The notes under the pieces were generated by a model. The model was not told the origin of the DNA and did no database searches. It worked only from the letters and a program-made list of their open reading frames with translations. Made by a program: the position numbers and the translations under genes. Below, piece after piece: positions 32,657 to 42,004 of a stretch of 64,000 nt of DNA (its first letter is position 1; each line of letters starts with the position of its first letter). The stretch comes from Lysinibacillus_B sp031181585 (lineage in GTDB: Bacteria; Bacillota; Bacilli; Bacillales_A; Planococcaceae): positions 868,001 to 932,000 of the forward strand of contig NZ_CP154840.1 of NCBI RefSeq assembly GCF_047301505.1, read 5' to 3'.

Positions 32657-33532
32657 ATGACAATACAATGGTTTCCAGGGCATATGGCGAAAGCGCGCCG
32701 TGAAGTTTCTGAAAAATTAAAACTAGTAGATATCATCTTTGAGCTTGTAGATGCTCGTTTACCACTTTCATCCCGCAACCCGATGATCGACCAGGTGATT
32801 AACCAAAAACCGCGGCTGCTTATTTTAAATAAGCAGGATATGGCGGATGAGTCTGAAACACGTAAATGGCTGGCGTATTTCGATAAACAAGGCCATAAGG
32901 CGGTTGCAATCAACTCGCTTGAAGGAAAAGGGCTGCAGGTCGTAACAAAAGCAGCACAGGAAATGTTGGCCGAAAAATGGGCCCGTATGAAAGCAAAAGG
33001 TATGAAACCCCGTGCTATCCGTGCCATGATTGTCGGCATTCCAAACGTAGGAAAATCAACATTAATCAACCGTCTTGCGAAGAAGAACATAGCAAAAACC
33101 GGGAATACTCCAGGGGTAACAAAGGCTCAACAGTGGATAAAAGTAGGAAAAGAATTAGAATTATTGGACACACCGGGAATTTTGTGGCCCAAGTTTGAAG
33201 ATCAGGAAGTTGGCTATAAACTAGCGTTAACAGGGGCAATCAAGGATACAGTGACGAATATGGAGGATTTGGCGGTATACGGACTTCGTTTTCTTGCTAC
33301 CCACTACCCTGCACGGATGAAAGAACGGTATCAGCTTGAATTTGTGCATGAAGAATTAGTAGAGACTTTCGACCATATCGGAAAGCTTCGCCGTGTGTTT
33401 GGTACGGGCGGAGAAATTGACTACGATCAGGTTGCAGAGCTTATTGTACGAGATATCCGTTCGGAGCACCTAGGAAAGCTGACATTTGATTTTGTGGATG
33501 AGCAAATAGAAAAAGAGAATATGGAACAATAA
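32657..33532 (+). CDS. rbgA: Ribosome biogenesis GTPase RbgA (YlqF)
   Basis: RbgA is needed for a late step of 50S assembly. It is a circularly permuted GTPase: ILNKQD (G4) comes before GIPNVGKSTLINRL (G1) and DTPGILWPK (G3). The N-terminus IQWFPGHMAKARRE is the family mark. ATG 32657 sits nine bases after AAAGGA, whereas ATG 32648 directly abuts it. The product has 291 residues with a C-terminal RNA-binding helical domain. Confidence 0.95.
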   Translation: MTIQWFPGHMAKARREVSEKLKLVDIIFELVDARLPLSSRNPMIDQVINQKPRLLILNKQDMADESETRKWLAYFDKQGHKAVAINSLEGKGLQVVTKAAQEMLAEKWARMKAKGMKPRAIRAMIVGIPNVGKSTLINRLAKKNIAKTGNTPGVTKAQQWIKVGKELELLDTPGILWPKFEDQEVGYKLALTGAIKDTVTNMEDLAVYGLRFLATHYPARMKERYQLEFVHEELVETFDHIGKLRRVFGTGGEIDYDQVAELIVRDIRSEHLGKLTFDFVDEQIEKENMEQ

Positions 33533-33538
33533 TTGAAT

Positions 33539-33575
33539 AAGCCTTTTCACTCCAGTGGAAAGGCTTTTTTCTTTT
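33539..33575 (+). terminator. Intrinsic terminator after rbgA
   Basis: AAGCCTTTTCAC and GTGGAAAGGCTT pair (one G-U) around TCCA, followed by a T-run. Confidence 0.9.
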
Positions 33576-33629
33576 ATAATAAAAAAATACATGCCGATAT
33601 ATAACATAGAATAGGCAAGGAGTATAGAA

Positions 33630-34397
33630 ATGAAAACGATTAAAGAAATTACAGCTGCATTAAAGAGTGCAGAATATATTGAACCTTGGATGGAAGAAAT
33701 TAAACAAGATACACGAGCAGGGGTGCAGAAGGCTTGGGGATCTTTTGAGAAGCGGTTGGCTAAAAGGCAGCAGATGACTGTTGCTCATAAAGAGAAATGT
33801 CAATTCGATATGTCATTCCTGCCACATGCTGATGCATTTGCGGCAGGGGTAGATGAAGCGGGGCGGGGACCACTAGCGGGGCCCGTTGTAACAGCTGCTG
33901 TCGTCTTGCCGAATTTCTGTGAAGCACTTATCGGCATTAATGATTCAAAGCAATTATCAAAGGAACTACGTGAAAATTATGCAGCACGTATCAAAGAACA
34001 TGCTGTTTGCTATCATATCCATTTTCAGCCGGCTGAAAAGATTGACGAATTAAATATTTATGAGGCGACGAAGCAGTCAATGGCTGCAAGTGTTGCCGGG
34101 CTTGCCGTACAGCCTGCAGTTGTCCTGGTGGATGCCATGATCTTGCCCATTCAGTTACCACAGCATTCCATTGTTAAGGGAGATGCAAAAAGTCTGGCAA
34201 TTGCTGCTGCATCCATTTTAGCGAAAACAGCGCGGGATGAGTATATGGAGCAGCTGCATGAACAGTATCCGCAGTATGGCTTTCAACAGCACGCTGGATA
34301 TGGCACAAAACAGCACCTAGAAGCGCTTGAACAGTTTGGGCCGACGAAACACCATAGAAAGAGTTTTGAACCTATTAAATCGATGATAAAGGGGTGA
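33630..34397 (+). CDS. rnhB: Ribonuclease HII
   Basis: Removes RNA from RNA-DNA hybrids and single ribonucleotides from DNA. The catalytic acidic residues begin in GVDEAGRGPLAGPV (Asp75, Glu76) and continue with VLVDAM and the KTARDEYM region. About 65 residues precede the core, as in other Bacillus RnhB proteins. The gene overlaps the chance GTG of ylqG at its stop. Confidence 0.95.
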   Translation: MKTIKEITAALKSAEYIEPWMEEIKQDTRAGVQKAWGSFEKRLAKRQQMTVAHKEKCQFDMSFLPHADAFAAGVDEAGRGPLAGPVVTAAVVLPNFCEALIGINDSKQLSKELRENYAARIKEHAVCYHIHFQPAEKIDELNIYEATKQSMAASVAGLAVQPAVVLVDAMILPIQLPQHSIVKGDAKSLAIAAASILAKTARDEYMEQLHEQYPQYGFQQHAGYGTKQHLEALEQFGPTKHHRKSFEPIKSMIKG

Positions 34398-34402
34398 ATA
34401 GG

Positions 34403-36292
34403 TTGACATCTACATCATTTAATCCTATCCAACCGCAACAGCAGACGCTGCAAACAAATCAAGCTCTAACACTGCGGGAAGGACAAGTATTCCATGGAAC
34501 AATAAAGCAGTTGTACCCGGATCAAATGGCAGAGATTCAAGTGGGTGGACACAAACTAATTGCCAAACTGGAGGTACCGCTGACGGCTGGAGATGCACAC
34601 TTTTTCCAAGTAGCCAGTACAGGGGCCCAGACAGAGCTGAAGGTAGTGACCGGTCCGATGCCTCAGGCAATGGGTACACAACAGCAGATGGCACAGCTGC
34701 TGCAATCAATGAATCTGCCTCAGACAAAAGAAATGCAGCAAGTAATGGGGCATTTCCTAAAAACACAGATGCCGATAACACGTGAGCAGCTTCTGCAAGC
34801 TGAAGCTTGGATGAAGGCACTGCCGCAAGGAGTTACAAAGCAAGATGCTCTCAGCGCGATGCAGCGTATGGTGGAGTTAAAGATGCCATTTACAAACGAT
34901 GTGTTTCAGGCACTTGTCCAAGGAGCGAAAACGACTGGCATGAACACGGCGCTTCAAAACTTCATAAGTCAGTTAACGAATGAAACGAACCTTAACACCG
35001 AACTTAAAACAAGCTTATTGACACAATTGCAAACAATTGCTAAGCCGCTTGATAATGAAACGGGAGGTGTTATACTGGCGCGTGCTGTCCAGACACTAAC
35101 AGATACTTCAGCCTCTGCGACGAATCGCCAACAAGCTTTGATGCTCTTGAAAGAAGCGGGTGTGATTCCTCAAACCGCTTCTATGACTAATTGGCAATCC
35201 CAGCTGGCACAGACGACAAGTCCGTCTTTATCGTTACAGCCAGGGCAAGCGGGACAGCTGATTGGACAAATCATGACAGCTAAGCCAGAAGACAGTACTC
35301 AGATCATTCAACAGGTGCGCAACTTCCTGCAAAATGAAAAGTTATTGACGGCGGAACAAAAAAATCAGTTGAATCAAATGGTAGAACGATTTACACAGCT
35401 TCCACAGACAAAACAGACAATAGAGGTATTTGCCCGCCAGCTCCAGGATCAGCTGCTCAAAGCTTTTTCTATGAATAATGATAACCGCCTGTTTACACAA
35501 AATGACAGCGGTCTGACAGTCAAAAATCAGCTTTTATCTCTCCTGAAGCCGGATGCTACCCATGATACGGTGATGAGAAACCTTGTACGTTCAAGTGCCG
35601 AATCATCACAGCCAGCCATTCAATCGCTCTTAACCGAGGCAGAAGCAATTGTACGTAATGCTGTGGATGGCAGGATGGCGGAACAAGCAATAAAAACGGT
35701 TTTAAAAGGGCTTGGCATCAGCTATGAGGCTGCATTAAACAGTAAGGCTAGTGATGTTCATTCACTTGCTCAATCTGTTAAGCCGCAATTGCTTTCTCTG
35801 CTGCAAGATGCACAGCTGCCCCCTGCATTACGTGAATCAGCTGAGTTATTAATGGCACGGATGAATGGGATGCAGCTGCTTTCAGGGGAAAATGGCCATC
35901 AGCATCAGCTTATTATGCAACTACCGCTTGAATTTTTCGGCAGACAGATGGATGCAACACTACAATGGAACGGACGTATGGGAAAAGACGGGAAAATTGA
36001 TGCGAATTTTGCCCGCATCTTATTCTATTTAAATATGGAATCTCTACATGAGACGGTTATTGATATGCAGGTCCAGAACAGAGTGGTCACGATTACTGTA
36101 TTCAATGATGATCCGCAGCTCAGCATGTTGGCAGAACCGCTCAAGCAGTCATTAAAAGGCGGGCTAAGTGACAAGGAATACCAGCTTTCAGGGGTTTTCA
36201 TCAAATCACTTGAAAGAAAAGATCCTGAAAAAGCCACACAAAATTCAAAAAAGACTACTGAGCAATGGAACGGGGTGGATATTCGCGTATGA
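34403..36292 (+). CDS. ylqG: Gln-rich protein with FliK-like C-terminus (YlqG position)
   Basis: A 629-residue protein, start TTG 34403 after AAGGGGTGA (GTG 34394 overlaps that site). B. subtilis has ylqG, of unknown role, in this place. The N-terminal two thirds are Gln-, Thr- and Leu-rich with low-complexity stretches. Near the C-terminus, FARILFYLNMESLHETVIDM aligns without gaps to the window's own FliK (MRLVLKLFPENLGQIRIEVM), so a flagellar hook-length control (Flg_hook) domain is likely. Together with ylqH it resembles half of an export specificity switch, but it is far from the fla/che operon. Function is not known. Confidence 0.8.
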   Translation: MTSTSFNPIQPQQQTLQTNQALTLREGQVFHGTIKQLYPDQMAEIQVGGHKLIAKLEVPLTAGDAHFFQVASTGAQTELKVVTGPMPQAMGTQQQMAQLLQSMNLPQTKEMQQVMGHFLKTQMPITREQLLQAEAWMKALPQGVTKQDALSAMQRMVELKMPFTNDVFQALVQGAKTTGMNTALQNFISQLTNETNLNTELKTSLLTQLQTIAKPLDNETGGVILARAVQTLTDTSASATNRQQALMLLKEAGVIPQTASMTNWQSQLAQTTSPSLSLQPGQAGQLIGQIMTAKPEDSTQIIQQVRNFLQNEKLLTAEQKNQLNQMVERFTQLPQTKQTIEVFARQLQDQLLKAFSMNNDNRLFTQNDSGLTVKNQLLSLLKPDATHDTVMRNLVRSSAESSQPAIQSLLTEAEAIVRNAVDGRMAEQAIKTVLKGLGISYEAALNSKASDVHSLAQSVKPQLLSLLQDAQLPPALRESAELLMARMNGMQLLSGENGHQHQLIMQLPLEFFGRQMDATLQWNGRMGKDGKIDANFARILFYLNMESLHETVIDMQVQNRVVTITVFNDDPQLSMLAEPLKQSLKGGLSDKEYQLSGVFIKSLERKDPEKATQNSKKTTEQWNGVDIRV

Positions 36293-36594
36293 GCGACAAG
36301 AAATTTGTACGAAAAGAAGCAATTGCGCTCTCTTATAATCCACTCTCTTCTAACGGTCCGACAGTAGTAGCCAAAGGAAAGGGGAAAATTGCCGAAAATA
36401 TTCTGGAGCAGGCTACCCTCCATAATGTGCCCGTTCATGAGGATCAAAATCTTGTCCAACTATTGGGACAGCTGGATTTAAACGAGTCCATACCTGAGGA
36501 ATTGTATCAAGCCGTAGCGGAGGTATTTGCTTTTATTTACCATTTAGATAAAAGGCATGGGGAATTAAAACGTCGAAATGAGCCGGGTAAGTGA
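36289..36594 (+). CDS. ylqH: FlhB C-terminal-domain-like protein (YlqH)
   Basis: A 101-residue soluble protein resembling only the cytoplasmic end of the export gate protein FlhB: AIALSYNP, VVAKGKGKIAENI, VPVHEDQNLVQ and IPEELYQAVAEVFAFIYHLDK are all FlhB-like. The NPTH self-cleavage motif that comes before this stretch in FlhB is missing; VRKE stands in its place. The protein thus looks like the cleaved fragment. ATG 36289 overlaps the ylqG stop; the ORF start at 36265 is rejected. Confidence 0.88.
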   Translation: MSDKKFVRKEAIALSYNPLSSNGPTVVAKGKGKIAENILEQATLHNVPVHEDQNLVQLLGQLDLNESIPEELYQAVAEVFAFIYHLDKRHGELKRRNEPGK

Positions 36595-36616
36595 TAGCAC
36601 TTACTCGGCTTTTTTT
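36581..36616 (+). terminator. Intrinsic terminator overlapping the end of ylqH
   Basis: AGCCGGGTAAGTG and CACTTACTCGGCT form a 13-bp stem (one G-U) with a four-base loop, followed by T6-7. The first arm encodes the last residues of ylqH. Confidence 0.93.
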
Positions 36617-36682
36617 GTACATTGCGAATAAAATAGAATAATAGGTCCAAAAAGACTGAAAATTTCGCATAAAAGACAAAGA

Positions 36683-36711
36683 TAGACATTGTCTGAATGT
36701 TTGTATAAAAT
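36683..36711 (+). promoter_or_regulatory. Probable sigma-A promoter of sucCD
   Basis: TAGACA (36683-36688), 17 bases, TAAAAT (36706-36711). About 30 bases upstream, at 36650-36664, one half of a CodY box (TGAAAATT) is present with 11 of 15 consensus bases. Confidence 0.5.
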
Positions 36712-36759
36712 AGATTATAGTGCAAAAATATTTCCAATTGTCTGATGGGAGGATGTATT

Positions 36760-37920
36760 ATGAATATCCATGAATATCAAGGGAAAGAAATCTTAAGAAG
36801 CTATGGGGTGGCAGTGCCAAACGGGAAAGTTGCTTTTTCTCCGGATGAAGCTGTGAAAGTCGCAAAGGAGCTTGGTAGCAACGTTACTGTTGTGAAAGCG
36901 CAAATCCATGCGGGGGGTCGCGGTAAGGCAGGCGGTGTCAAGATTGCAAAAAACCTTGATGAAGTACGCTCTTATGCAAAGGAGCTGCTTGGTAAAATTT
37001 TAGTAACGCACCAAACGGGTCCAGAAGGTAAAGAAGTAAAGCGTCTTTACATTGAAGAGGGATCGGATATTCAAAAAGAATATTATTTAAGTTTTGTATT
37101 AGACCGTGCAACTTCGCGTGTCACATTAATGGGCTCGGAAGAAGGCGGTATGGATATAGAGGAAGTGGCCGAAACGAATCCTGAAAAGATCTTCAAGGAA
37201 GTTGTGGATCCAGTAACAGGTCTTCTGCCTTTCCAAGCACGCCGTATGGCATTCAACATGAATATCCCTACAAAGCTGGTTAACAAAGCGGCAAAATTGA
37301 TGCTTGGACTTTATGATGCGTTTATTGAAAAGGATGCATCAATCGTTGAAATCAACCCGCTTGTTGTCACAGGCGATGATGAGGTAGTAGCGCTTGATGC
37401 AAAGTTTAACTTTGACAGCAATGCCCTATATCGCCATAAAGATATTGTAGAGTTACGTGACTTCGATGAAGAAGATCCAAAAGAGATTGAAGCTTCAAAA
37501 TATGATTTAAGCTATATTTCCCTTGATGGTAACATCGGCTGCATGGTAAATGGTGCAGGATTGGCGATGGCAACAATGGATACAATCAGCTATTACGGCG
37601 GATCACCTGCCAACTTCCTGGATGTTGGGGGCGGCGCGACAGCAGAAAAAGTAACAGAAGCATTTAAAATCATTCTGTCAGATCCGAAAGTGAAAGGTAT
37701 TTTCGTTAATATTTTCGGCGGAATTATGAAATGCGACATCATTGCGGAAGGGGTTATTACAGCCGCAAAAGAAGTGGGACTTAAAGTGCCGCTTGTTGTA
37801 CGTCTAGAAGGAACAAATGTTGATCTAGGTAAACAGTTACTGAACGAATCAGGCTTGAATATCGTTGCAGCGGATTCAATGGCTGATGGCGCCCAAAAAA
37901 TCGTAGGACTTGTAGGCTAA
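36760..37920 (+). CDS. sucC: Succinyl-CoA ligase [ADP-forming] subunit beta
   Basis: TCA-cycle enzyme that forms succinate with substrate-level phosphorylation. MNIHEYQGKEILRSYGV is the family start; ATG 36760 has GGGAGG upstream and the ATG at 36745 lies before that site. The ATP-grasp domain contains KAQIHAGGRGKAGGVK, and the CoA-binding-type C-terminal half has GNIGCMVNGAGLAMATMD and NIFGGIMKCD. Length 386. sucD follows after 18 bases. Confidence 0.97.
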   Translation: MNIHEYQGKEILRSYGVAVPNGKVAFSPDEAVKVAKELGSNVTVVKAQIHAGGRGKAGGVKIAKNLDEVRSYAKELLGKILVTHQTGPEGKEVKRLYIEEGSDIQKEYYLSFVLDRATSRVTLMGSEEGGMDIEEVAETNPEKIFKEVVDPVTGLLPFQARRMAFNMNIPTKLVNKAAKLMLGLYDAFIEKDASIVEINPLVVTGDDEVVALDAKFNFDSNALYRHKDIVELRDFDEEDPKEIEASKYDLSYISLDGNIGCMVNGAGLAMATMDTISYYGGSPANFLDVGGGATAEKVTEAFKIILSDPKVKGIFVNIFGGIMKCDIIAEGVITAAKEVGLKVPLVVRLEGTNVDLGKQLLNESGLNIVAADSMADGAQKIVGLVG

Positions 37921-37938
37921 GGGAGGCAGGGGATATCA

Positions 37939-38841
37939 ATGAGTGTATATATTAACAAAGATACAAAAGTAATCGTTCAAGGTATTACAGGTGAAACAGC
38001 GCTTTTCCATACAAAACAAATGCTTGAATATGGTACGAAAATCGTAGCAGGGGTAACTCCTGGTAAAGGCGGAATGGAAGTAGAGGGAGTACCTGTCTTT
38101 AATAGCGTGCAGGAAGCAGTAGACGCAACAGGTGCCAACGTTTCTGTTATCTATGTATCAGCTCCATTTGCAGCAGATGCAATTATGGAGGCGGTAGATG
38201 CTGAGCTGGATATGACGATCTGTATCACGGAACATATTCCAGTTTTGGATATGGTAAAGGTAAAGCGTTATATGGAAGGGAAAAAGACACGTCTGGTCGG
38301 TCCAAACTGTCCTGGGGTTATAACAGCGGATGAGTGTAAAATTGGCATCATGCCTGGTTACATCCATACAAAAGGTCACGTAGGTGTTGTTTCGCGTTCT
38401 GGAACATTGACTTATGAAGCAGTTCATCAATTGACACAAGAAGGCATCGGACAGACGACAGCTGTCGGGATTGGCGGAGACCCTGTAAACGGTACGAATT
38501 TCATCGATGTATTAAAAGCATTCAATGAAGACCCGGAAACTTATGCGGTCGTGATGATTGGAGAAATCGGTGGTACAGCTGAGGAAGAAGCGGCTGAATG
38601 GATAAAAGCAAATATGACAAAACCTGTTGTAGGCTTTATCGGCGGACAAACAGCCCCTCCAGGTAAGCGTATGGGACATGCAGGCGCTATCATTTCAGGT
38701 GGAAAAGGAACAGCAGCCGATAAAATTAAGGCAATGAATGAAGCAGGTATTGAAGTAGCACCGACACCATCTGTCATTGGTGAAACATTAATCAAGGTGA
38801 TCAAGGAAAAAGGTCTATACGAAAAATGTAAGACACATTAA
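37939..38841 (+). CDS. sucD: Succinyl-CoA ligase [ADP-forming] subunit alpha
   Basis: The alpha subunit binds CoA (QGITGETALFHTKQMLEYG) and carries the phosphorylated histidine, found in GHAGAIISGGKGT near residue 250. The length of 300 is usual. GGGAGGCAGG precedes the ATG. It is the second gene of the sucCD unit and is followed by a terminator. Confidence 0.97.
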   Translation: MSVYINKDTKVIVQGITGETALFHTKQMLEYGTKIVAGVTPGKGGMEVEGVPVFNSVQEAVDATGANVSVIYVSAPFAADAIMEAVDAELDMTICITEHIPVLDMVKVKRYMEGKKTRLVGPNCPGVITADECKIGIMPGYIHTKGHVGVVSRSGTLTYEAVHQLTQEGIGQTTAVGIGGDPVNGTNFIDVLKAFNEDPETYAVVMIGEIGGTAEEEAAEWIKANMTKPVVGFIGGQTAPPGKRMGHAGAIISGGKGTAADKIKAMNEAGIEVAPTPSVIGETLIKVIKEKGLYEKCKTH

Positions 38842-38846
38842 AATGG

Positions 38847-38884
38847 AGATGTAGCACGGATGGGGGTTCGTGCTACATCTTTTG
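38847..38884 (+). terminator. Intrinsic terminator after sucD
   Basis: AGATGTAGCACG and CGTGCTACATCT form a perfect 12-bp stem with a ten-base loop, followed by TTTGTTG. Confidence 0.85.
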
Positions 38885-38925
38885 TTGTACAGTCATTTTT
38901 TCTTCTATTATAAAGGAGCGATAAA

Positions 38926-39813
38926 ATGACAAACCTACAGCTTTTATTAGCACTTCATCATACTTATCCACTTACATTGAATAAACTGCACATATTATTA
39001 CATGAAGCCCGTTCAATCGACGAATTGAAATGGCTATCAGCCTCAGATCTGGCACATATACTGAATATTGGAATGACAAAAGCGCTGGCATTGAAAAGGA
39101 CTTATTCCTTATGGCAGGAAAAGGATTTAGGAAAATATTATGCCTCGCTTGAAATCGAACCAATTCCCTATACAAGTGCCGACTATCCAAAAGAATTATT
39201 ACAGCTATCTGATGCACCGGTTATTTTATATGCTAAAGGAAATCGCAGCTTACTAACATCCAAGAAAAAAATTGCATGTATCGGTTCAAGACAGGCTACA
39301 CAGTATTCTGTTGAGGCCCTCACACAGCTTATGCCTCCGCTTATTGCTGATGGGTATGTAATTGTCAGTGGACTTGCGAAGGGTGCCGATACACTTGCAC
39401 ATCGCTCTGCCATCCATTATGGTGGACATACCATTGCTGTTTTGGGTCATGGCTTGCAGACAATTTATCCAAAGTCCAATGAGGAGCTTGCTGGATATAT
39501 GGCACAGCACCACTTATTAGTCTCAGAATACCCGCCGCATATTGGGCCGAGAAAACATCACTTCCCAATGCGTAACCGGATTATCAGTGGTTTATCAGCT
39601 GCATTGGTTGTTACGGAGGCAGCAATGCGTAGCGGTACGATCATTACAACCGAGCTTGCACTCGAGCAAGGAAAGGACGTATTTGCCGTGCCAGGGCCGA
39701 TCACATCACCCCATTCGAGTGGAACGAATAATTTAATTAAAGATGGGGCGATTCCTGTGTGGAACGGGTATCAAATCATCGAGGAATTACAAATGTTTCA
39801 AATGAAAAATTGA
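38926..39813 (+). CDS. dprA: DNA-processing protein DprA
   Basis: DprA protects incoming single-stranded DNA during transformation and loads RecA. The 295-residue protein has a helical N-terminus (about 1-75) and the Rossmann-like domain with IGSRQAT, VSGLAKGADTLAHR, GHGLQTIYP, SEYPP and FPMRNRIISGLS. AAAGGAGCG precedes the ATG. It suggests, but does not prove, natural competence. Confidence 0.95.
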   Translation: MTNLQLLLALHHTYPLTLNKLHILLHEARSIDELKWLSASDLAHILNIGMTKALALKRTYSLWQEKDLGKYYASLEIEPIPYTSADYPKELLQLSDAPVILYAKGNRSLLTSKKKIACIGSRQATQYSVEALTQLMPPLIADGYVIVSGLAKGADTLAHRSAIHYGGHTIAVLGHGLQTIYPKSNEELAGYMAQHHLLVSEYPPHIGPRKHHFPMRNRIISGLSAALVVTEAAMRSGTIITTELALEQGKDVFAVPGPITSPHSSGTNNLIKDGAIPVWNGYQIIEELQMFQMKN

Positions 39814-39820
39814 AAAAAAG

Positions 39821-39856
39821 TTGCATTCTATGTAAATCTGTTATACATTTTGCAAC
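39821..39856 (+). promoter_or_regulatory. Probable promoter of topA-trmFO with an inverted repeat
   Basis: TTGCAT (39821-39826), 17 bases and TACATT (39844-39849). GTTGCA at 39820-39825 and TGCAAC at 39851-39856 are inverted around it. Confidence 0.45.
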
Positions 39857-39907
39857 AGGAATTGCTTTGTAAAAACAACGAGTAACCTCTATAAGGGGGA
39901 AAGAATA

Positions 39908-41992
39908 ATGGCAGATTATTTAGTAATAGTGGAATCACCTGCAAAGGCGAAAACAATCGAACGTTATTTAGGAAAAAAATATAAAGTGAAAGCATCGATT
40001 GGCCATGTGCGTGATTTACCGCGCAGTCAAACAGGCATTGATACGGAAAATAATTATGAACCTAAATATATAACGATTCGCGGGAAAGGCCCAGTACTTC
40101 AGGAATTAAAAACAGCGGCAAAAAAAGCAAAAAAAATCTATCTTGCATCCGACCCCGACCGTGAAGGGGAAGCAATTGCATGGCATCTTGCAAATGCTTT
40201 AAATATTGATATAGAATCGGATTGCCGTGTAGTGTTCAATGAAATTACAAAGGATGCTATTTTGGAAAGCTTTAAGCATCCCCGCCCAATCGATATGGAT
40301 TTAGTAGATGCCCAGCAGGCGAGACGTATTTTAGACCGCCTTGTGGGCTACAATATTAGCCCGATTTTATGGAAAAAGGTGAAGAAGGGCTTATCAGCTG
40401 GACGTGTGCAATCAGTGGCACTTCGGTTGATTATTGACCGTGAAAACGAAATCAAAAGCTTCATACCGGAAGAATACTGGTCAATTGAAGGTCTTTTTGA
40501 AAAAGGCAAAAAACAATTTGATGCCCTGTTCTATGGTACAGGAGATGAGAAAGTAAAATTAACAAATGAAGCAGAAGTGAAGGCTGTTCTGTCCCAATTG
40601 AAAGGTGACGCATTCGAAGTAACGAATGTTGTAAAAAGAGAGCGCAAACGAAATGCAGCGCCTGCTTTTACTACATCTTCCCTTCAACAAGAGGCGGCAC
40701 GAAAGCTGAACTTCCGTGCAAAGAAAACAATGATGCTTGCACAGCAGCTGTACGAAGGGATCGATATCGGAAAAAAAGAAGGTACAGTTGGTTTAATCAC
40801 CTACATGCGTACAGACTCAACACGTATTTCTGATACAGCAAAGGCAGAAGCAGTCAGCTATATCGAAGGAAAATACGGCAAAGAGTATGTTGTAGGTGAA
40901 GCAAAGCAAGCGAAAAAGCAAGCGAATGCCCAAGATGCCCATGAAGCGATCCGTCCGACAAGCGTTATGCGCAGCCCCGAGGAATTAAAGACAGTACTTA
41001 GTCGTGACCAGCTGCGTTTATACCGTTTGATCTGGGACCGCTTCGTCGCAAGCCAGATGTCACCTGCTATTTTAGATACAGTAACAGTGGACCTGAAAAA
41101 TAATGATGTTCAGTTCCGTGCCAATGGATCTCAAGTGAAGTTTCCAGGGTTTATGAAGCTTTACATTGAGGGAACGGATGACCAAACAGAAGAAGCAACA
41201 AAATTACTGCCGGAAATGGAAATAGGCGATCAGGTTAAAACAGTGAATATTGAACCGAAACAGCACTTCACACAGCCGCCGCCACGCTATTCAGAGGCGC
41301 GTCTTGTTAAGACACTCGAAGAACTCGGAATAGGCCGTCCGTCCACATACGCACCGACGCTTGATACAATTCAAAAGCGCGGCTATGTGCAGCTGGATGC
41401 GAAACGTTTTGTACCGACGGAGTTAGGAGAAATCGTTCATCAGGCGATGCTTGAGTTTTTCCCTGAAATCATTAATATCGAATTTACAGCTCAAATGGAG
41501 CAAGATCTGGATGGCGTCGAAGAAGGCGTAACAAAATGGGTAGAGGTCATTGATGCTTTTTATAAAGATTTTGAGCCACACTTAAAGCACGCGGAAGAAG
41601 AGATGGAAAAAATTGAGATTAAGGATGAACCGGCAGGCGAAGATTGTGAAAACTGCGGCTCGCCGATGGTCTTCAAGCTAGGCCGTTACGGTAAGTTCAT
41701 GGCCTGCTCTAATTTCCCGGACTGCCGTAATACAAAGGCAATTGTTAAACCGATAGGCGTTAAGTGTCCATCTTGTAAAGAAGGCGAAATAGTAGAACGG
41801 AAAAGCAAAACGAAACGCGTCTTTTATGGATGTGATCGTTACCCGGATTGTGAATTCGTCTCATGGGATAAGCCGATTAGTAGACCTTGTCCGAAATGTA
41901 GTGCATTATTAGTAGAGAAGAAGTTGAAAAAAGGTGTTCAAATCCAGTGTACAAACAGTGATTGTGACTATGAAGAGACACCATCAGAATAA
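39908..41992 (+). CDS. topA: DNA topoisomerase I
   Basis: Type IA topoisomerase that relaxes negative supercoils. It has a toprim domain (VESPAKAKTIERYLG and ASDPDREGEAIAWH), the active tyrosine in GLITYMRTDSTRIS, and three C-terminal four-cysteine zinc ribbons (CENCG..., CPSCK..., CPKCS...) in the last 115 residues. Length 694 is that of Bacillus. AAGGGGGAAAG precedes the ATG. trmFO follows after 12 bases. Confidence 0.97.
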   Translation: MADYLVIVESPAKAKTIERYLGKKYKVKASIGHVRDLPRSQTGIDTENNYEPKYITIRGKGPVLQELKTAAKKAKKIYLASDPDREGEAIAWHLANALNIDIESDCRVVFNEITKDAILESFKHPRPIDMDLVDAQQARRILDRLVGYNISPILWKKVKKGLSAGRVQSVALRLIIDRENEIKSFIPEEYWSIEGLFEKGKKQFDALFYGTGDEKVKLTNEAEVKAVLSQLKGDAFEVTNVVKRERKRNAAPAFTTSSLQQEAARKLNFRAKKTMMLAQQLYEGIDIGKKEGTVGLITYMRTDSTRISDTAKAEAVSYIEGKYGKEYVVGEAKQAKKQANAQDAHEAIRPTSVMRSPEELKTVLSRDQLRLYRLIWDRFVASQMSPAILDTVTVDLKNNDVQFRANGSQVKFPGFMKLYIEGTDDQTEEATKLLPEMEIGDQVKTVNIEPKQHFTQPPPRYSEARLVKTLEELGIGRPSTYAPTLDTIQKRGYVQLDAKRFVPTELGEIVHQAMLEFFPEIINIEFTAQMEQDLDGVEEGVTKWVEVIDAFYKDFEPHLKHAEEEMEKIEIKDEPAGEDCENCGSPMVFKLGRYGKFMACSNFPDCRNTKAIVKPIGVKCPSCKEGEIVERKSKTKRVFYGCDRYPDCEFVSWDKPISRPCPKCSALLVEKKLKKGVQIQCTNSDCDYEETPSE

Positions 41993-42004
41993 AGAGGTAA
42001 AGAA

